Assembly: GCA_004298605.1 (NCBI GenBank)
Contig: SCPW01000260.1
Location: 1 to 9,550, forward strand
From: Gallionella sp.
GTDB taxonomy: Bacteria; Pseudomonadota; Gammaproteobacteria; Burkholderiales; Gallionellaceae
Direction: 5' to 3'
DNA: 9,550 nt
The notes under the pieces were generated by a model. That model worked only from the letters and a program-made list of their open reading frames with translations, had not been told where the DNA came from and ran no database searches. Positions 5,890 to 9,550 of this stretch are shown here, one piece after another. How positions within the stretch are numbered: the first letter of the stretch is position 1; every line of letters begins with the position of its first letter. The translations under genes were made by a program, and so were the position numbers.

Positions 5890-8800
5890 ATGCTGTTCTC
5901 ATCCACCCATTCCCGCCCGCGCTATTCGCAGTTGATCGGATCGTCCGATGCTTTGGCGCTGGCACAATACGCCGGAATAAAATCCCCGCTGGCGATAATC
6001 GCCGCCAATGCGCTGGAAGCGCAGCGGCTGGCGGATGAAATTCCGTTTTTCGCGCCCGGCCTGCGCGTACACCTGCTGCCGGACTGGGAGACGCTGCCCT
6101 ACGACCATTTCTCGCCGCACCAGGATTTGATCTCGGAGCGGCTGGCGACGCTGCATCATGTGCGCAGCCAGTCGTGCGACGTGCTGGTGGCGCCGTTGAC
6201 CACCGCGCTGTACCCGCTGCCACCGGTGGAATATCTGGCCGCTTATACCTTCTTCCTCAAACGCGGCGAAAAGCTCGTTCTCGCCCGCCTGCGCGAACAG
6301 ATGACGCTGGCCGGGTACAACCATGTGCAACAGGTTCTATCGCCCGGCGAATACTGCGTGCGCGGCGGCATCATCGACCTGTTCGCGATGGGCAGCGTGC
6401 TGCCGTACCGCATCGACTTGTTCGACGACGAAATCGAGACCATCGCCACCTTCGATGTGGACACGCAGCGCACCCTGTATCCGGTGCCGGAAATCCGCCT
6501 GTTGCCCGCGCGCGAGTATCCGCTGGACGAGGCGGGGCAGGCGCGTTTCCGGCAGAATTTCCGCGAACGCTTCGAGGGCGACCCGTCCAAATCGCATATC
6601 TACAAGGGCGTGAGCAAGGGCATCGCCCCGGCGGGCATCGAGTATTACCTGCCGCTGTTTTTCGAACGCACCGCGACGCTGTTCGACTATCTGCCGAAGC
6701 ATGCCACCGTGTGCCTGCATCACGATGTGCAAGAAGCCATCGCCACTTTCGGCAAAGATGCCGCATCGCGCTACAACCTGCTCAGGGGCGACCCGCAACG
6801 CCCATTGTTGGAACCCAAGGAATTGTTTCTGGATGAAGAACAGTTTTTCATTCGGATGAAAGAGTTTGCGCGGCTGGATATTTTGGGAGCGCGGGCGTCT
6901 CGCCCGCAGGCGGGCGAGACGCCCGCGCTCCAGGGTATCCCCTGCCCCATCGCCCCGCTCCCCGACATCGCGGTAAACCGCCGCGCCGAAGTGCCGACCC
7001 AAGCCTTCGCGCAATTCCTGCAAACCTTCGACGGTCGCACCTTGCTGCTGGCCGATAGCTTGGGGCGGCGCGAGATCATGGCAGGGTATCTGCACGAATA
7101 CGGCCTGACGCCGACGGTGTGCCAGAGCTATGCCGAGTTTCTGCAAAGCAACGCGGCCTTCATGTTGTGCGTCGGCCCGCTGCAAAATGGTTTCATTGTG
7201 CAGGGAACGCGGGCGTCTCGCCCGCCTGCGGGCGAGACGCCCGCGCTCCCAGACAACTTCGCCATCGTCACCGAGACCGAACTCTACGCCGCGCAGCCGC
7301 GCAGCCGCGCGGCCCGCGCCGCGAAGAAGAGCAACGTGGAAGGCATGTTGCGCGATCTGTCCGAGCTCAAACCGGGTGATCCGGTGGTACACGAACAGCA
7401 CGGCATCGCGCGCTATGCCGGGCTGATCGCCCTCGATCTCGGCGAGGGCGAAGGCGAATTTCTGCTGCTGGAATATGCGGGCGGCGACAAGCTGTACGTG
7501 CCGGTGGCGCAACTGCATGTGATCAGCCGCTACAGCGGCGGCGCGCCGGAAACCGCGCCGTTGCACAAACTGGGCAGCGGCGCATGGGACAAGGCGAAGC
7601 GCCGCGCGATGCAGCAGGTGCGCGACACCGCCGCCGAACTGCTGAACCTGTACGCGCAGCGCGCCACGCGCAAGGGACACGCATTCAAGCTGTCACCGCA
7701 CGATTACGAAGCGTTTGCCGCCGGTTTCGGCTTTGAAGAAACGCCGGATCAGGCCGCCGCGATTACCGCCGTGATCGGCGACCTGCAAAGCGGCAAGCCG
7801 ATGGATAGATTGATCTGCGGCGATGTCGGTTTCGGCAAAACCGAGGTCGCACTGCGCGCCGCCTTCGTTGCCGCGATGGATGGCAAGCAAGTAGCGGTGC
7901 TGGTTCCCACCACGCTGCTGGCCGAACAGCATTTCCAGAATTTCTCCAACCGCTTCGCCGATCTGCCGGTGAAAATCGCCGAACTGTCGCGCTTCCGTTC
8001 CGCCAAAGAGCAGACGCAAGCGCTGAAGGAAATGGAAGAAGGCAAAATCGACATCATCATCGGCACGCACAAGCTGATCCAGAAAGGCGTGAAGTTTCAC
8101 AACCTCGGCCTCGTCATCATCGACGAGGAACACCGCTTCGGCGTGCAGCAAAAGGAGCGCCTCAAGGCATTGCGCGCCGAGGTGGATGTATTGACGCTGA
8201 CCGCCACGCCGATCCCGCGCACGCTGGCGATGTCGCTGGAAGGGCTGCGCGATTTTTCGATCATCGCCACCGCGCCGCAACGGCGGCTGTCGATCAAGAC
8301 CTTTGTGGCACAGGCCAGCAACGGCGTGATCCGCGAGGCGGTGCTGCGCGAACTGAAGCGCGGCGGGCAAGTGTATTTCCTGCACAACGAGGTGGAGACC
8401 ATCGCCAACGTCGCGGAGAAACTGGCCGCGCTGCTGCCGGAAGCGCGCATCCGCGTGGCGCACGGGCAGATGGGCGAGCGCGATCTCGAACAGGTGATGC
8501 GCGACTTCTACCAGCAGCGCTTCAACGTGCTGCTCTGCACCACCATCATCGAAACCGGCATCGACATCCCCACCGCCAACACCATCATCATGAACCGCGC
8601 CGACCGCTTCGGCCTGGCGCAACTGCACCAGTTGAGGGGGCGGGTCGGACGCTCGCACCACCAGGCCTACGCCTACCTGCTGGTAGAAACCGAAGCTCTC
8701 ACCGCGCAGGCGAAAAAACGTCTCGAAGCAATCCAGGCGATGGAGCAACTCGGCAGCGGTTTCTACCTCGCGATGCACGACCTGGAAATACGCGGCGCGG

Positions 8801-9363
8801 GCGAAGTGTTGGGCGAATCACAAAGCGGCGAAATGCAGGAAATCGGCTTCAGCCTGTACGCCGACATGCTGAATGCCGCCGTGGCTTCGCTGCGCCAGGG
8901 GCGCGAGCCGGACATGGCGCACCCGCTCGGCGTCACCACCGAAATCAACCTGCACTGCCCCGCCCTGCTGCCCAACGATTATTGCGGCGACATCCACCAG
9001 CGCCTGATGCTCTATAAACGACTGGCGAATTGCGCCTCGCCCGAAGACATCGACGAGATGCACCAGGAACTGATCGACCGCTTCGGCCTGCTGCCGGAGC
9101 CCGCAAACACCCTGCTCGACAGCCACCGGCTGCGCATCCTCGCCAAACCGCTGGGCATCTGCAAAGTGGATGCGCCTCCGGAAGCAATTCAAATCCAGTT
9201 CGTGCCAAACCCGCCGATCGACCCGATGAAGGTTATCACGCTGATCCAGAGCAAGCGCCATATCAAAATGGCGGGGCAGGATAAGCTGCGCATTGAATTG
9301 AAATATGGCGAGTTACACCAGCGCGTGCTGGCAATCAAGAATTTTTTTGGCGAATTAAAATAA
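5890..9363 (+). CDS. mfd: Transcription-repair coupling factor Mfd
   Basis: Mfd is a DNA translocase that binds RNA polymerase stalled at lesions, pushes it off and recruits UvrA for nucleotide excision repair. The protein has 1157 residues (E. coli: 1148). The N-terminal UvrB-like module (about 1-330) includes LPDWETLPYDHFSPHQDLISER. A degenerate middle domain follows (about 350-455). The RNA polymerase-interacting domain starts near 493 (LKPGDPVVHEQHGIARYAGL). The RecG-like motor has Walker A GDVGFGKTE at 644-652, DEEH at 745-748, TATPIPRT at 771-778 and QLRGRVGRS at 914-922. The C-terminal TRCF domain follows. Two palindromic 48-bp elements are inserted in-frame, giving residues about 333-348 and 439-454. 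All motor motifs are intact, so the protein is probably functional. It is divergent from ispD and ends 17 nt before a strong terminator. Confidence 0.97.
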   Translation: MLFSSTHSRPRYSQLIGSSDALALAQYAGIKSPLAIIAANALEAQRLADEIPFFAPGLRVHLLPDWETLPYDHFSPHQDLISERLATLHHVRSQSCDVLVAPLTTALYPLPPVEYLAAYTFFLKRGEKLVLARLREQMTLAGYNHVQQVLSPGEYCVRGGIIDLFAMGSVLPYRIDLFDDEIETIATFDVDTQRTLYPVPEIRLLPAREYPLDEAGQARFRQNFRERFEGDPSKSHIYKGVSKGIAPAGIEYYLPLFFERTATLFDYLPKHATVCLHHDVQEAIATFGKDAASRYNLLRGDPQRPLLEPKELFLDEEQFFIRMKEFARLDILGARASRPQAGETPALQGIPCPIAPLPDIAVNRRAEVPTQAFAQFLQTFDGRTLLLADSLGRREIMAGYLHEYGLTPTVCQSYAEFLQSNAAFMLCVGPLQNGFIVQGTRASRPPAGETPALPDNFAIVTETELYAAQPRSRAARAAKKSNVEGMLRDLSELKPGDPVVHEQHGIARYAGLIALDLGEGEGEFLLLEYAGGDKLYVPVAQLHVISRYSGGAPETAPLHKLGSGAWDKAKRRAMQQVRDTAAELLNLYAQRATRKGHAFKLSPHDYEAFAAGFGFEETPDQAAAITAVIGDLQSGKPMDRLICGDVGFGKTEVALRAAFVAAMDGKQVAVLVPTTLLAEQHFQNFSNRFADLPVKIAELSRFRSAKEQTQALKEMEEGKIDIIIGTHKLIQKGVKFHNLGLVIIDEEHRFGVQQKERLKALRAEVDVLTLTATPIPRTLAMSLEGLRDFSIIATAPQRRLSIKTFVAQASNGVIREAVLRELKRGGQVYFLHNEVETIANVAEKLAALLPEARIRVAHGQMGERDLEQVMRDFYQQRFNVLLCTTIIETGIDIPTANTIIMNRADRFGLAQLHQLRGRVGRSHHQAYAYLLVETEALTAQAKKRLEAIQAMEQLGSGFYLAMHDLEIRGAGEVLGESQSGEMQEIGFSLYADMLNAAVASLRQGREPDMAHPLGVTTEINLHCPALLPNDYCGDIHQRLMLYKRLANCASPEDIDEMHQELIDRFGLLPEPANTLLDSHRLRILAKPLGICKVDAPPEAIQIQFVPNPPIDPMKVITLIQSKRHIKMAGQDKLRIELKYGELHQRVLAIKNFFGELK
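6885..6932. repeat. REP-like palindromic element, copy 1, in-frame in mfd
   Basis: Arms of 22 bp (6886-6907 and 6910-6931) are perfect inverted repeats around the two-base loop AG. The left arm starts GGAGCGCGGGCGTCTCGC. In the mfd frame it encodes GARASRPQAGETPALQ (residues 333-348), lying between DIL and GIPCPIAPLPDIAVNRR. The second sequence is a normal-looking Mfd segment, so the peptide is an addition at the boundary between the UvrB-like module and the degenerate middle domain. The 48-bp length keeps the frame. It has no stop codon in any of the six frames. I recognise this type of peptide as recurring in predicted proteins of unrelated bacteria, which suggests a dispersed repeat family; copy number in this genome cannot be seen here. 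Confidence 0.88.
7203..7250. repeat. REP-like palindromic element, copy 2, in-frame in mfd, inverted
   Basis: Arms of 23 bp (7203-7225 and 7228-7250) pair around the loop CT with a single mismatch (A7207 against C7246). The core is the reverse complement of copy 1, as shown by the loop (CT here, AG there), so the two copies lie in opposite orientation 318 bp apart, a multiple of three. In the mfd frame it encodes GTRASRPPAGETPALP (residues 439-454), just before DNFAIVTETELYA, near the end of the degenerate middle domain and ahead of the linker to the polymerase-interacting domain. Like copy 1 it is 48 bp and preserves the frame. Confidence 0.88.
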
Positions 9364-9380
9364 GACTTAAAACTGGAGCC

Positions 9381-9417
9381 AACAAAAAAGCCCAACGCGA
9401 GGTTGGGCTTTTTTGTT
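9381..9417. terminator. Bidirectional intrinsic terminator between mfd and the rRNA operon
   Basis: A perfect 16-bp inverted repeat (9381-9396 with 9402-9417) surrounds the loop GCGAG. The GC-rich core GCCCAAC/GTTGGGC is flanked by A6 on one side and T6 on the other, so it has a U-tract for either direction. It lies 17 nt after the mfd stop and about 9 nt beyond the 3' end of the opposing 5S rRNA gene, so it can end both transcripts. Confidence 0.93.
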
Positions 9418-9425
9418 GTAAGGAG

Positions 9426-9540
9426 TCTGACGATGACCTACTTTCACATGGGTAATCCACACTATCATCGGCGCGGAGTCGTTTCACTGTCCTGTTCGGG
9501 ATGGGAAGGAGTGGGGCCAACTCGCTATGGTCGTCAGACA
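9426..9540 (-). rRNA. rrf: 5S ribosomal RNA
   Basis: Read on the minus strand, the sequence begins TGTCTGACGACCATAGCGAG and continues with the conserved CCCATCCCGAACAGGACAGT and GTGAAACGACTC loops. It then reads GATGATAGTGTGG and ends GAAAGTAGGTCATCGTCAGA. The 5' GTCTGACGA pairs with the 3' TCGTCAGAC to close helix I. The sequence resembles betaproteobacterial 5S RNA. The exact ends are uncertain by a few bases. The 5S gene is normally last in the rRNA operon, so the 23S and 16S genes should lie beyond position 9550 on the same strand. Confidence 0.95.
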
Positions 9541-9550
9541 AACTGTTCGG

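Noticed and set aside
6885..6932. Palindrome copy 1 as an intrinsic terminator inside mfd
   Set aside because: No T-tract follows the stem on either strand, and the reading frame continues through all the conserved Mfd motifs.
6885..7250. The two palindromes as a minimal CRISPR array
   Set aside because: There are only two copies, in opposite orientation, the 270-bp interval is ordinary mfd coding sequence, and there are no cas genes.
6337..7680. A 447-codon minus-strand open frame opposite mfd (and a 361-codon one at 7693-8778)
   Set aside because: Both are antisense to mfd, show no family resemblance, and are helped by the stop-free palindromes and codon bias.

Overview
The window looks like chromosomal DNA of a betaproteobacterium. 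The supporting signs are the 5S rRNA sequence, the gene order with mfd divergent from ispD-ispF, the RF2 sequence with its recoding site, and moderately high GC. An iron- or nitrogen-cycling lineage near Gallionellaceae/Nitrosomonadales is my guess from the overall feel of the proteins, not something the sequence proves. Almost every gene is a housekeeping gene. I see no defence island, prophage, CRISPR array or undescribed multi-gene system.

Layout. Positions 21-1283 (+) encode a polytopic membrane protein of the MgtC/DUF4010 type. It is followed 36 nt later by prfB (1320-2424, +), the release factor 2 gene, which carries the classic in-frame UGA and +1 programmed frameshift. Between prfB and the next gene (2425-2756) lies a decayed left end of an IS1380-type insertion sequence, cut off a few bases from the prfB stop. 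A tightly overlapping minus-strand operon then runs from 5784 down to 2757: ispD, ispF, tsaB, rimI and a family 4 uracil-DNA glycosylase. It joins two steps of MEP isoprenoid synthesis, the t6A tRNA modification factor TsaB, a RimI-type N-acetyltransferase and a base-excision repair enzyme. A 105-nt divergent intergenic region (5785-5889) separates it from mfd (5890-9363, +), the transcription-repair coupling factor. That region holds a tandem 24-bp repeat with internal palindromes just upstream of a perfect TATAAT box. A perfect 16-bp stem terminator (9381-9417) lies between mfd and a 5S rRNA gene on the opposite strand (9426-9540), the tail of an rRNA operon that continues beyond the window.

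The most unusual feature is inside mfd. Two copies of a 48-bp, almost perfectly palindromic, GC-rich element sit in-frame in the poorly conserved middle of the protein (6885-6932 and 7203-7250). They add the near-identical peptides GARASRPQAGETPALQ and GTRASRPPAGETPALP. The two copies are in opposite orientation, yet read in the same codon phase. The element has no stop codon in any frame, so it can enter coding DNA without breaking it. This is a REP-like short interspersed palindrome that has colonised an essential-type repair gene, and it is the best lead in the window.
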